Below, in pieces: positions 13,201 through 25,470 of a stretch of 64,000 bases of DNA. A program made the position numbers and the translations under genes. How positions within the stretch are numbered: the stretch's first letter is position 1; each line of letters starts with the position of its first letter. This stretch comes from Edolisoma coerulescens. Lineage: Eukaryota > Chordata > Aves > Passeriformes > Campephagidae. Below the pieces are notes generated by a model. It made no database searches and was not told the origin of the DNA. It saw nothing but the letters and a program-made list of their open reading frames with translations. The stretch covers positions 1,034,814 to 1,098,813 of the forward strand of contig VWZW01001167.1 in NCBI GenBank assembly GCA_013397115.1, read 5' to 3'.

Positions 13201-13611
13201 ACCAAGGGACAGTGACCAACATTCAAAGCAATAAAAGTGACACCCAATTCCATTAAACAATCAGATCAAGGGAGCTCTCAGGTTTTCAGCTCACAGTTAG
13301 ATGCTGAAGCAAAACCTGCCCAAGCAATTTTGCCAGGGAATGATGCCAGGGAACTGCAAGAGTGGTTTTCCAAAGTACCTGAATGACTAGGGGCAGTAAG
13401 ACACTTTCATCAGATCTACGGGAAATCGGGAAGTAAGAAAGTGCCAAATGGTTACAGAACACCAAGCCATGCACACATTCTGGAGGAGTTTTAGGTCACC
13501 TTTGCTCACTGGCCAACACAACAAGAACTGAATTTATAACATAAGCTTGAAAACTAGAACAAGGACAATTATTTATAATGAGATAGCTGCAAATGCAGAG
13601 GGAAATCCACA

Positions 13612-13680
13612 ACCTCACCCCACCCCACCCAAAAAAAAAAAAATCCCACCAAAAAAAATTCAAACAAACCAAAAAACCCA
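13612..13680 (+). repeat. A/C-rich low-complexity tract
   Basis: The stretch consists of alternating C-rich and A-rich blocks (caccccaccc, an A13 run, then caaacaaacc). Such tracts are common in bird genomes and carry no coding signal. A similar but shorter A/C tract occurs near 51430-51460. Confidence 0.8.
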
Positions 13681-16600
13681 GTTAGGCACTTCATAAGAAG
13701 TAAGAGACAACTAGCAGGAGGAATCAGCTGAGGAAAACAGTCATTGATTTATAAATCCATTACACATGACTGAAACACAGATGGACATTACAGCCTGTAA
13801 AGATGAATCTTCCTCTGGCCTGAAAGACTCTCCAGCCCACACTTCTACATTCAAGTTTCCAAGTAAAGACTTTTCATCAGCAAGTTATTAAAACCCCAAA
13901 GTAGCAAGAATTCACTTTAATCTCTATTCTGTCTCTACTTGAGGACATCCACTTGCTTACCCTGCTTCATACTCAGACTGTCAGTTCTCTCTTCACAACT
14001 CAGTATCACCAGGAAGAGTAACTTGGTTCCTGATTATTCAACTGTAATTGTTTCTCTTTGGATGTTTTACAGCTGGAGGAGGAAAAGATACCAACAGGTG
14101 ACCTCAGTTTTGACTTTAAATCAGTCAACAAATGAAATGTTAGTAATAAGAGACATGAAACAGACACATTACCCACGATAGGAAATACTAAATCTACAGC
14201 TGGGCCTCAAAACAAAACCCTACAGTCCACTTTTCTGGGAATAAGAAGATATACAAAGCTTTGACTTGGGGTCAGGCCACAGGGTCAAATATACAAAGAG
14301 GATATAAATCAGAGATTATTTCTAAAACTTACTTTCCAAAGGACAAGACAGCGAGCACTGAAGTATTTATGAAAACATATCAACACTGAAAAAAAGGCAA
14401 GTACAAGGGCGTACAGATGTCAGCCAGCCACAGATGTGCTGCCTGCTTTAGCAGTCAGACCTAATTGCTGTCCCCAGCCAAGCTTGGGGACCTGGTTCTC
14501 ACATCCAGGTTTTAAAGAAAGGGAGCTCCCCTGGACAGTATACAACTGGGGAGTACCCCAGGACCCACACTCCTGACCAAGCTGGGGATTCAGGAAGGCT
14601 CAAGTCAAGACACCTCAGTGTACACACACTAAAAACTTTTCCCAGAAACTACATTAAACCATTACTGATGTTTATTAAATATACCTAATACTGGACTACA
14701 ACAAAGTACAAGGAGTTTATTGCCTCCCTGTCACCCTGAATTTTGCAGCTCTTCGACGTTTTCATTTCTGTAACAGAGTTCTCATGCACTTTCTGTAAAC
14801 ATAGCTATGTTTTGCTAACCGTCCTTATCTTTTGCATTCCATTCTCCTTAGGAGGAGACTTTTGATGAATCTTTCCTTTGACCAGTGTGATTGAGAGGTG
14901 GTAATTTCTCCCTCCAATCCACGGTGATTTCTAAGAACATATATAATAAAGAGCAGGCCAATTTGGCCCCTTCTTTTCCTGCCTTCTCTCTGAGACCGGA
15001 GTTTGTGGTTCTTTTTGTGTCCAACTGCGACACTTCCCTTTGTGACCTTTTCCAATACTTCATTATCATCATTGATAGGAACAGTAAATCGGTATCACGC
15101 TTGCAGGGAAAGAGAGTGCTGGGCACAGGATATCAAGGATTTAACTTTAATGAGGCTGTGGAAAGAGTCCCTGCATCACACGCAGCACACCCTGGAAAAG
15201 GGATGTCTTACCAAAAGCCTTCCTCCCTGGACCACAAGACGTGGAGCCCATCTCCAGGCCATGGGCTCAGCGCTTAGGAGAACTCAGCAGATGGTCATGA
15301 AAGCAGGAATTAAGCGTAACACGCCAGCTCTGCAAAAGCCTACCTTCATCAGAGGTTTAATAATAACACTTTTGTGCTGCACACTACAATTTTGAGAAAC
15401 AGAGAAGCAAACAGCAATGTAGTTACCAATGCAACTCCAGCTTAGAGACAGGCCATTTGAGGCAATTCTGTACAGAAGTAAAAAAATACATAAGATGCCA
15501 CAATCGCTTACTTTTCTTTGTTTCAAGCTAGTTACAAAGAAATTGTTTATTGTAAATGCAAATTATTTCTGACCAGAATTTCAGTGCAATGGTACAGCAC
15601 TTCCATACTGTAGAGAAAGCGAATCCAGGACCCTGTTCATCTCCAAGTAGCAGGAAGCTGGCAAACAAGCAAGGGGCAAGCAGCCAAACCAACCACTACT
15701 GCTAAGAGCAGCATAAATCAACAGTTTGAATCAGAAGGCTTTACACTTCCTTTCTGAGGACTCGGCCATTTATTGCTTCTTTTAGAAACATTTATCAACC
15801 TTGTATCAAGTCAGTATGGAAAGACATGAAAGGGGCAACAGTTGCAGAGCACCTCCAAGGGTTTGACCTTGATTTGGGCCACTTGACTGTCAAATGTCAA
15901 AACAGGAGTAAAACTTAAGAGACTACAATCTCATACTGTTCTGACATAAATATATCTCAGCATAGCATAACACAGAACTTTGACACTTTTCTTATAGTTT
16001 ACAAATAAAAATATCAAGCGGTCACATCATGTCACCAGATGCAGGACAGAAAGCCACATGCATAGTCTTCCTTTGACAACTCTTATCCTAACCGCACTGT
16101 GTCCAGGGAAGAAGGAAAGAGCAGAGAGTATTATTTTTAAAACTTTACAAAATGGAAACAGAATTCATAAAGTAGGAAAGATGCATGGGAGCTTGCAGCT
16201 AGTCACTCACATGTCATCATTCCACGAGCAAAGAACTTTTCCACCTGAAGCCAAAGGGCAACTGAGAGATTGCCCTATTCCATCACTCATTCTGAAATCA
16301 CCTAGCAATTCTTTTTAAATAATGAGATGGACCACTAACACACTGGTTAACCTTTGGAATTTCAAAAGAACCCACAGCTAAGAAAATTATGCTGGTCATT
16401 TGGGTTGCAAAAAAATCTCCAAAAAACACAAGCAACATTTTTCAGCTATTTTTGACTGGAGGCACTCACATATCCCTAAAGATGCTCATTTTGGTGATTC
16501 CACCAGGCTAACAAAATCTTGATACGGCATTCCTTCTTGTAAAAGTTAACAAGATTATGTTCCTGCAGAAAATTCTGTGCAAGTTATTTACAAAGGCACC

Positions 16601-16840
16601 CAAACAAGTACTAAACCCCAAATATTGAATTTGAACATTCTGAAGGTCAATATGAGGCATCGAAGGAGATGCTTGTGCAACATACAAAATGAAGTATCAA
16701 AAGCACTATAGACAGAAGGAACAAACTTTAAAAAGAAGTCCAACATCTAAAGAGGTATGTATCTTAATTTTTATTGCAGTACAATTTCTACCCCTACATT
16801 TGCATAGTGTAGAAACAATGCATTTAAATGTCCAGCTATT

Positions 16841-17004
16841 ATCACAGAATCATAGAAGAGTTTGCATTGGAAGGGACTTTCAAAGGCCATCTAGTTCAAC
16901 CCTTCTGTAATGAGCAAGGACATTTTCAACTAGATCAGATTGCTGAGAGCTCCATTCAACCTGACCTTGAATGCTTCCAGAGATGTGGCATCTACCACTG
17001 CTCT
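16841..17004 (-). repeat. CR1 LINE 3' fragment
   Basis: The plus strand reads 'atcacagaatcatagaa' followed by 'ttggaagggactttcaaaggccatctagttcaac'-type sequence and then 'cattcaacctgaccttgaatg'. This is the reverse complement of the 3' end of avian CR1 non-LTR retrotransposons, so the element lies on the minus strand. It is 5'-truncated, about 165 bp, with moderate divergence. The open frame of 84 codons crossing it is a by-product, not a gene. Confidence 0.93.
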
Positions 17005-18696
17005 ACAATAATAAAAAAGGGGATAAATTTTCAGAAGCTTGCTTTCTCAGACCCTGCTGAGAAAGTGTTTCATACGACGTAATTCAAACAGAGTATGTTT
17101 CAGTCTGCTTGATACAAACCAGAGAAGAATTATTTTATTATACTTCCAAGAAAAAGTAGTGGTGACCAAAAGTCACCATTTGATCACTAACTAAAAAAAT
17201 TAAAATAAAATATATGGGATGTGAACAGAATTTGACACGTATTCCTAAAATACATTTGACATTCCTCTTCAGGTGTTTTATGTTTTTAATGATCTTGATA
17301 ATCTTTGCTCATTGTACATCCAAATAACATAACTATGCAAGTTAACTTTTTAATCCAGCAAATTTCAAGTGAATTTCAACACTTGAAGAGCTGTTGGGAA
17401 CAAACTTTCTTTGTATTGACAATACTTTAGCATTTACACTGCATAGCAATTTAATCAGGATGTTATAATTTGGTTCTGTGTGGGTGTCAACTGACTTGCT
17501 TCAAAGTCTGCTTCACATCTACAGAAGTTATTCACAAAGAAGATGCAATTATATTAATCACATGGGCTGACTGCAGTGTCTAAGGCTTCTGCACATCTCC
17601 CTTTGGGAAGTTAGGAGCTGCAACTCCACATATTGGAAGACTTCCCCTGAAAGCAGTAAATATATTTCTTGACTTTTGTTGCACAAACCCAGTTTTGCTG
17701 GTCCTGTAGCAGCACATAAACAGGCTTTCCAAACTCTCCTGCATTCACAAGATCTTGGGCAGGAGCAGGAGAAAAGGAAAGTCAATACAGGAGTCCTGAA
17801 CACAAACATTTTAACTAAAAATGACCTTTTCTCCCTCAAGTTTGCACTCTTTCATACAGTGCCAGACATCAAACTACAGATTAAAGTTCTAAACCCTAAC
17901 ATTTGAAGGAACTACACCAGAAACAACTTCAAAATGCCAACACACAGGGCATCTAAATTAACCTAATTTTTTTGTCCATAGCTTACAAACAGAATGTTTA
18001 TGAGAAGACTCTTATCTTGATTTACATAACTTGCAAATTGATGGAAAATCCATGACATCCCCCTGTGTAAGTTATTCCATGATTAATTATCCTAATTTAA
18101 CTACCTCTGCTTTCAGGTCTAGGGTGACACATAAGATTAAGGTAAAATTAAAGGCTTCATACAACTATTTTCCCCAAGTTTGTTTAAACCTCTAATACAG
18201 TAGATTACTGTAGCTGCAAGTTTACATATTTAACAGTACTCTTCCTAGTGCTTCCAGTTCAGATATATAACACCAGGCCAAGTTACCAGTGCTGTGTAGC
18301 TAAACACACAGGGCAGTAGGTGCTGAGGAAGAGGAAAGCTAGACAAGGCCAAGTGAGAGATTTCATGTTTTAGCATCTCCCAATGAACTACAACAAGAAT
18401 TGGCAAGCTTCCACATTTATTTGTTTATTTTGCTGACAGGGACAGTATGTTTTCAGGAAAACAAAAAATTCAGTCCTGTGGCCTAATTTTGTTATATCAA
18501 TACTACAAGACCTCTTCTGGGCCGAGTGTGGTCACACATGGGTCAGGAGGCTAGGGCCATGGCACGGGGCTGCACAGTAGGCAAGGGGAAATGCCAAAGG
18601 TCCCCAGCCCCAAGCTTGGCCCCACATTGAGAAACACACAAAGAACACACTCCTGTGAGGTTTTATAATGGTGTTCAAAATTACACAGGGGAAGAA

Positions 18697-19158
18697 AGAC
18701 ATTGGGATGCTGGAGCATATCCAGAGGAAGGCAACAAACCCTGCTGAAGGGTCTGGAGCACAAGTCTTATGAGGAGCTGCTGAGGGAGCTGGGGTTGTTT
18801 AGCCTGGAGAAAAGGATGCTCAGGGAGGACCTTCTCACTCTCTACAACTGCCTGAGAAGAGGTTGTAGCCAGGCGGGGGTCAGTCTCTTCTACCAAGTAA
18901 CAAGTGACAGGACAAGAGGAAATGGCCTCAAGCTGTGAGAAGGACGGTTTAGATTGGATATTAGAAAAAGTTTCCTCACCAAAAGAGCTGCCGAGCATTG
19001 GAACAGGCTGCCCAAGGAAGTGATGGAGTCACCATACCTCTGCGGAGATGTGGTGCTCAGGGACATGGTTTAGCGATGGACTTGGTTGGCAGTGTTATGT
19101 AAATGGTTGGATTCAGTGACCTTGGAGGTCTTTTCAAACCTAAATGACTCTATGATCC
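18697..19158 (+). repeat. CR1 LINE 3' fragment, well preserved
   Basis: A roughly 460-bp sense-strand CR1 tail. It has the 'aagtcttatgaggagctgct' block, 'ggttgtttagcctggag', 'aggaaatggcctcaag', 'attggatattag', 'ggaacaggctgccca', and a terminal 'cctaaatgactctatgat' end. The order and spacing match the 3' untranslated part of CR1. It is 5'-truncated, as CR1 copies usually are, and looks the least diverged of the copies in this window. Short open frames in it (18702-18938 plus, 18681-18998 minus) are not genes. Confidence 0.95.
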
Positions 19159-22100
19159 TGAGGTGAACATCTTAACATCCTGATGGAAAGGAAAATGCTC
19201 CCATCCATGTTTGAGAGCAGCAGTGCTTTCCCAGTGAAGAAGCTTTCTAGCCATGGGGGATCATTTCTGAGGACTAAAGCTTTAAGTTATTAATAAGAAT
19301 GAAATCGCTTGACCTAGATTTTCCCCAGCTTAAAAAAAAAAGCATATACACACACAACACAGCCTTCCTCTACAAACACAAACATATTACACTCATCATA
19401 CAGTAGGAGCACTTCAAAACGTATTTCACAATGAAAACACAAAAAGGCTTTTTGTGCTCCTCCCTTATCCAGCTTTGTCTAAGAACATGAATACAGATGA
19501 TGTTTGATTAAAACAGAAACCTGAACCCCAAGTTGCATGTATTTACTTTTCAAAAGCATTTTACAATTTGATTTTCTTCTTGCCTGCTGTGATAATTGAT
19601 GAAAACTACACAGGGATTAAAATGAGCACGGGTGCGTGTCTACATAGTTCAAAGAGATTTGATCTCGAGTGAAAATAATAATAATAGTATAAAAAAGCTT
19701 GAGTATTTTTAGGAGTGGATTTAACACAGCCTAACCAAATAAGCCTAGATTAAAAGTCAGATTTTACCGTCCAGATTTCATGTTCCTGAAATTTAAAATG
19801 TGTATTTCATAACGTATCAGAAACTTTTGCGAGCAGTACCTGACTTGCATTAGCAGCCCCCCATGTCATACACGTCAGAGTAGATCCACATAAAAAAACA
19901 AAGGCAATACAAACAGTAAAAAGTACTAAAATACAATACAAGGGCATGTGTTACAAAAGACATTTGGCACTAAATCTACCTTATTTTTAAATTTGTGAGA
20001 GGTAAAAGGAAAGTCTACGAGCTGAGAATATCTTTCTGCCAATACACAAATCAGCACAAAACCCATGCTTATTTTCTTTGCCAAATTTATCCTGCTGCAG
20101 CTGAATCTCAACTTCCTTGCACCCATGAGGCCAGGGACTATTTGAAAAGAAATGCACAATACAGCTAATCTTTGTGTCAGCTCATCATACCTAATGCAAA
20201 AAACATGATTTTCCCCATTTTTCTGTCCCAGCTTCCTTCAGCAAAGCTAACCAGCATGTTGCTAATTCCAAATTTGTTGCACTACTTTGTTAAACAGATT
20301 TAAAAGACAAATGCACACAAATCACACAGGATAAAGAATTTATTCTGTGCTCAAGGCTTACTGTCGAGCTTCTATTAAGAATTGAAAAAAAACCAAACCA
20401 ACAGCACTTAATTGTACAGAAAACAAATTTATTTGTCTCAAAGGAAGATTCTGCACTTACATAGGCATTTTTATACAACAGCTGCTTTCTTTCCCAAATT
20501 ACCTAAAACACACTGTTCCTACAATAACATACATTCAATCTTCTTTCTGAAGCAGAATCCTATATATTTTTAGACCTCTGAATAATAACAGTAGGAGATT
20601 ACAAATATATGGATCAGAGATGGAAGAATTCCCTTTCCTCTCTTTCCTTCCCATGCAGGGGGGCAAGCCCATGGCTCCGTCATATGGGACACAAGAGCTA
20701 ATCAGCACTTCCTCCCAACAGGCTTAATTTCCACTTAAGCACCCTTTTGAGTGGTGAGAATGAGGGAACCCTGGCAATCATTTCACAGAAACACATCAGT
20801 GAAATCGTCAACATCTGAAATCTTTCCCAGTGGCTCTGTAACTTCATTTACCTCCATACATTTACCTGCACATCTTAACCACAGATTTACACTTTTGTAG
20901 CACCCAAATATAAATTTACTCCAACTCCATGTCAAACATCTTATTGACTTAGTGGTTTTGAAACCCCTGAAGTTTCGACTCTAGATTTTCACACAACCCT
21001 CAGAGGACTCACCAGGGCACCAAGCCCAGTTTTTCAACAGACTGGCAAAAAAACTAAGACATGAAAACCTGAAAAAAAAAAATTAATCCACTACAAATAT
21101 ATGTTTCTAGTATGTCTTCTTTAATCAAAAACACATCCTATGCAATTACTACACAATTTAAAAATATTTCTTTTAAATCTGTTAGAACACCAAGAAACTA
21201 ATTTTCCTGTTGCTTAAACCAGCTTGTATGCTTGCTATTGATTTAACTAATGATGACAGATGATTTAAATAGCCCCCTAAATACAAAATTTTCAAGGATA
21301 AACAAAAGAAACTGCATAAAGAGAAAACAGTCTTTTACCAGCTTCTTGTCAATTAAACATATTGCTGAACAAATTTAGTTGCAAGGTCTTGTCCTGGCCA
21401 ATATTAAATTTTAGATGCAGTTCAATTTGTGCACGCCACATTTAAAACTGCAGAGATCATAAAAGTACAAAAAGCAAGACCACTAGAAAAGTGAACAATT
21501 ATTTTTCACATTTCAGAAAATTCTGCAGGTCAGTTCAAGCCCTGAAGACAACAAAAACTGGGGTTTTTAAATTATAGCATATAATTCTGTACATAAGAAA
21601 CCATATATATTAACTATAGAGTTTGAGAGTAACAAAGAGGGGACTAAGGCATGCATTGAAAAAAAAAAATTAAGACTTCAAATCTGAAATAACCTAAATA
21701 TAAAATTGCTGTCATTTAGTTTTAATTAATAGATAACCAATTCATTTTTCTGCATGAATTTGCATAGCACATGGCTCATTACTACTTTATGAAGAGTCTG
21801 AGGGGGAAATTTAGGCATAAATTTTTACACAGTTCATCAACAATGAAAACCAAAGTACCACAGTGAGTGCTTTTTTTTTTTTTGTGACAGCAAGTATAAA
21901 TAAAAACATGCTTTTTAACACACAGGCAACTAAACAGGAATAAGACCATAAAGTGAATCAGCACAGGAAACCCAGGATTAAGGCTGAAACTTTATTCTAA
22001 TCCTTCTGAAGTAGCGGTCACCAGGCAGCATGTGGTCTGGGCATGCACCTGCAACACACAGGCAAGATTTAAAAGGACTTACAAAGAGAACAAGCTTTGT

Positions 22101-23478
22101 CTGAGAAAAGTTTGTCTTAGGCAGTGGAGTATCTGCCTTCTCCAAAAAACAAACAATAACCATGCACATCAGCTTGACAGTGATTTTGCCAGAATGATAC
22201 CTGGATGTGACACATGCACAACCCATCATTCCCGGGGATTGACTTGACAGCTAGGAAAAAGCTCAAGAAAAGACAAAAAAACCAAAACAAAAATCCTCTT
22301 GCTGTGAACGTATTAAACAGTTCAAGTTGATAGTCACACCCCACCACTACTCTGTGAACTCTGCATTACCTTTATGTAAATTCCTGGATTAACTGATGAC
22401 ATCTACCCACTTGGTAAAGGTCTTCACAAACTGAGGAGCGGAGGAAGAATCCTTCAAACACAATGGAATTCCCCTAACAATTAAATAATATTATCATTTA
22501 TCTGGTGCTGCAAAATGACTAGTAAAAGAACAAGGCTCATCTTTAAATACCATCTCTTTTTGCCTCACACACCCTCTTCTGATACTTTTGTACTACAACA
22601 TTAGGTGCTGCAGCAGGAAACTTTCAGCTGGGCTTGGGACCTCAGGAATTCCTGCTGTCTCTGTCTGGGAGCTCTTCTGGAGCACCTGGGAGATAAACGA
22701 ACATTCCCAAGTCCACAGACCCATTTTGTATCACAGAAGGAGTGGGTCACTACCAAAAAGTGCATGGGGAGGGGTTTCTAAATCCTGTGATTACAAGTTA
22801 AGCATGGAGTGCAATAAAAAGAGAGCCACAGAGACCAATATACTTTCCAGTGCAGCAGCTTTGAGAAACATCTGTTTGCCTCTGAGACCGAAGCTACTGC
22901 TTTCAGTCCTAAGTAATTTTAAGTTTAAATACTAAAGGAGCAAGAGACATTTTGCTTACATTTGGTGCTGTTTCTCTTGAAGTGGAGTAGAATTGAATTT
23001 GGTGAACTATACCCATAAACTGGGTTAAACTCCTACCCCATCAGTAGCCAAATACTGACAAAAATAAAACCACAATTCAACACAGTGAAGTGGAAATGCT
23101 TGCAGGCTACTTTCTGGCCCTTCCCCTCAAGCATATATGACAAGCTGATTGCCATCAGGAGTGGTTTCACACCACCTCATATTCTGCTACTACGTTCTTC
23201 TATAGCCTGAAGACTCAGCTGCATTCCAGCAACATGTATCATGGAGCAAGGGACAACTTACTTATTCCCATACACCATATGGACACTTGCTCATTTGCAA
23301 ACAAGCTACAGGATCACATCACTAAGTAAACAAAGAATTTTATGGCACTCGTTATTATTTTAAAGCAGTCAGACATCAGCTGCCATATCTGACTATGAAG
23401 AAACTGTCACAGGCAAGTTAACAAGCTCCTAAAAACTGGAACTCGCTGAGCTGATACTAAAAGATACTTGGAGAAATA
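19159..23478. other. AT-rich non-coding stretch
   Basis: No gene is supported. I see an (AAT)4-like run near 19674-19686, poly-A or poly-T runs at about 21660 and 21872-21884, and no splice-bounded frame of convincing composition. All frames of 60 or more codons here are short and AT-driven. Confidence 0.6.
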
Positions 23479-23510
23479 AAACATCTTCAGCTCCCAAACT
23501 GAAGATGTTT
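23479..23510. repeat. perfect 12-bp inverted repeat (hairpin)
   Basis: The left arm AAACATCTTCAG (23479-23490) is the exact reverse complement of the right arm CTGAAGATGTTT (23499-23510), with an 8-base loop (ctcccaaa). It could form a short stem-loop in RNA or a cruciform in DNA. It is too short for a microRNA precursor. The flanks do not extend the pairing. Confidence 0.85.
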
Positions 23511-24194
23511 ACATAATTAAGATATGCAAATAAGGATAAACAAAAAGAAAGGGGGAAAAAAAAAATCTTAAAAAGCTCTGACTATATCTGCAACCATTTT
23601 CCTACTTACAAAGCCGCAGCCTTGACTGACAATCAAGTACTAATACTAATCGTTATTTAAAAGTTCATGGTAATTATATAACTTATCCTTTTAAACAGTT
23701 TACTGTATTAAACACTAAACAGCTTTATCCTGCATAAAATCAAGCCAAGATACAACAGAGCCCCTTCACTGCAATTCTCAGTTTTTCCTTTGAAAAGCAC
23801 ACTCACTATGCTCTATAAAGAAAATAAAGTCTCTAAAAGAAGACTAAATTCTTTCTTTCTTTCTCAAAGGCAGGCTCTGAAGAGATTGCATAAAAAGAGA
23901 TTTTATTCTTGGCTCAAATATGAACATTTGGGAATCACTACTTTTGAGCAAGGACTCACCCACTTAAAGGCAGAAGAATTTATTTGGAAAAGTGGTGTGA
24001 AATTTCAGGGGAAAAAAAACCACATGTATTTTGCACTTCCCAGCTTTTGGCACTTTTCCAGTTAAGACAAAAATCTCAAAATAACCTCTTCCCCATGAAA
24101 CTGTTTTCTCATAGATGCTGCCAAGCTATCTTATACCACCAGCAAGAACTTCTACAAGACAGTAACTATTTCCAGACAATCCCAACTCAAGAGG

Positions 24195-25470
24195 ATGGAC
24201 AGGAAGATAAAAGTAAGAGCATTTCAGGTATTTCAGGAGAGAACCTGGGAGAGGGGCCTGGGGAATACGTTTCACTGGGTGCCTGCCTCATGCTGCCTTG
24301 TCACCAGCCTGTTCAGAGCCCTTCAGAAGATGTGGGGGAGCAACGAGTTCAGAACTCATGGACAACCTCTCAAAGCACAGGGCAGGGCAGGAGTTTGAGC
24401 CCAGCCCTCATGCTAAGGACTACGTTCCTACCACAGCTAACAGTCCTCGGAGGAGCAACGCTTCTCCTTTGGATGCAGACCATGTACTGGAACTGTTTCC
24501 CCAGGTTCAGGCCAAACCAGCTGCAGAAAGGGAAAGCTCATCTAGAAGATTAGATCAGGTCCCTACAGAAACACTGAGGACTTTTAAACAAAGAATACTA
24601 TTTGTGTGTGGACACATGTGGACACCATCATGTTACAGAAAGAATACCAAGGGATAGAGAGGAGGATTCAGTCTTCTGTCTCCAAGATGACTCAAGATTA
24701 CCTGCAGGCATCCACACAACATTTCTTGACTGCTGAGGAATGTTGCACACCCCACAGTTAATGCTGCAAACCAGAAACCAGATCAACTCCTTTTCCCCAT
24801 CTCATGCATGCATGAGAACATTTCCTGGAAATGTTCTTTCGTGTATTCTCATACTGTTTAATGTGAAGGAATTGCTATTTCTCTCTATTTAAGACTCAAA
24901 ATCTCAACTATGACCCGCGAGTGCGGCTCCTGGCACAGCAGCCAATGAAGTCATCTGCAGTTCTCCTGTAAAGTGCCCGTCACAGAACCAGAGGTGAGAA
25001 ACACCAAAAAATTCAGGAGGGATGGCCAGGTAGATCCTATGGTCCAACCTGGAGGCCAGCCACGCCTAATCCAGGGGGGAGGCACGCCAGGCTGCATCCT
25101 GTGGGCTCCTGCAGGAAGCCTGAGCCTGGGGCACAGCACGGAGGCTCTGTGCTTTCCAGGGACTGCCTCTTCCCAAGACCATCGGGAAAAACAGCTGCCA
25201 GGTGCACCCTGCTGCCAGGACAAACCCAACACACGCATCCTGCCATCAAGACGGAACGGAGGACTGGGGAAAGACTCTGCTCAAGCAGGCCCTTGGCCTG
25301 TGCCTCGCTGCAGATGCGTCTGCATGAGCTGCCTTTACAGCAGGAAGGGGAAAAAATGGCATCAGATGGTGGCTATTTTGATAACTGCCCTCCTATCACA
25401 AGTATCAGTCTCCAGCTAGAATTACTGCACCAGGCACCAGCTCATCTTTTCTTTTCCCTTTTTATTTAAA
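24195..25470. other. GC-richer segment with overlapping long open frames, unassigned
   Basis: This 1.3-kb segment is clearly more GC-rich than its AT-rich surroundings. Several long plus-strand frames overlap it: 23984-24553 (189 codons), 24298-24657 (119), 24973-25419 (148) and 25101-25469 (122). The 24298 frame has the most protein-like composition over its middle (for example ADHVLELFPQVQAKPAAE). None matches a family I recognise. There are no zinc knuckles, protease, polymerase or envelope motifs that would make it a retroelement. High GC lowers stop frequency, so overlapping frames are expected. It may be an old unclassified repeat, an exon of a long non-coding RNA, or a decayed gene. 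Confidence 0.3.
24801..24837. repeat. two overlapping perfect palindromes
   Basis: Bases 24801-24816 (CTCATGCATGCATGAG) are a perfect 16-bp palindrome. Overlapping it by two bases, 24815-24837 has 10-bp arms AGAACATTTC and GAAATGTTCT around a 3-base centre (ctg). The second palindrome contains a TTC-CTG-GAA core of the STAT-site type, and its outer hexamers AGAACA and TGTTCT are steroid-receptor half-sites, although spaced wider than the usual 3 bp. The structure is seen directly; binding is only a possibility. Confidence 0.8.

Larger units (their letters stand above)
7753..16840. other. non-coding stretch with low-complexity A/C tract
   Basis: No confident gene is present. Contents seen: short poly-A runs near 8468-8500 and 12328-12341, a C/A-rich tract at 13612-13680, and a near-tandem 13-bp repeat (cacatgatgaaaa) around 11780-11825. 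A minus-strand terminal-exon-like segment at 10178-10276 is annotated separately. Frames of 128-130 codons on the plus strand at 14.89-15.40 kb overlap each other in different frames, lack matching splice or start context, and are treated as chance. Confidence 0.55.

Noticed and set aside
14891..15395. Overlapping 128- and 130-codon plus-strand frames plus minus-strand frames
   Set aside because: Several frames on both strands are open at once and none has coherent composition; judged chance.
17155..17180. Small inverted repeat (TGGTGAC/GTCACCA)
   Set aside because: Seven-base arms are common by chance in a window of this size.
23984..24553. 189-codon plus-strand frame, the longest gap-free frame
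   Set aside because: No start or splice context of note, no family motif, and competing overlapping frames in the same GC-rich block. Frames of this size are near chance expectation for 64 kb in six frames. Kept only as part of the unassigned segment.
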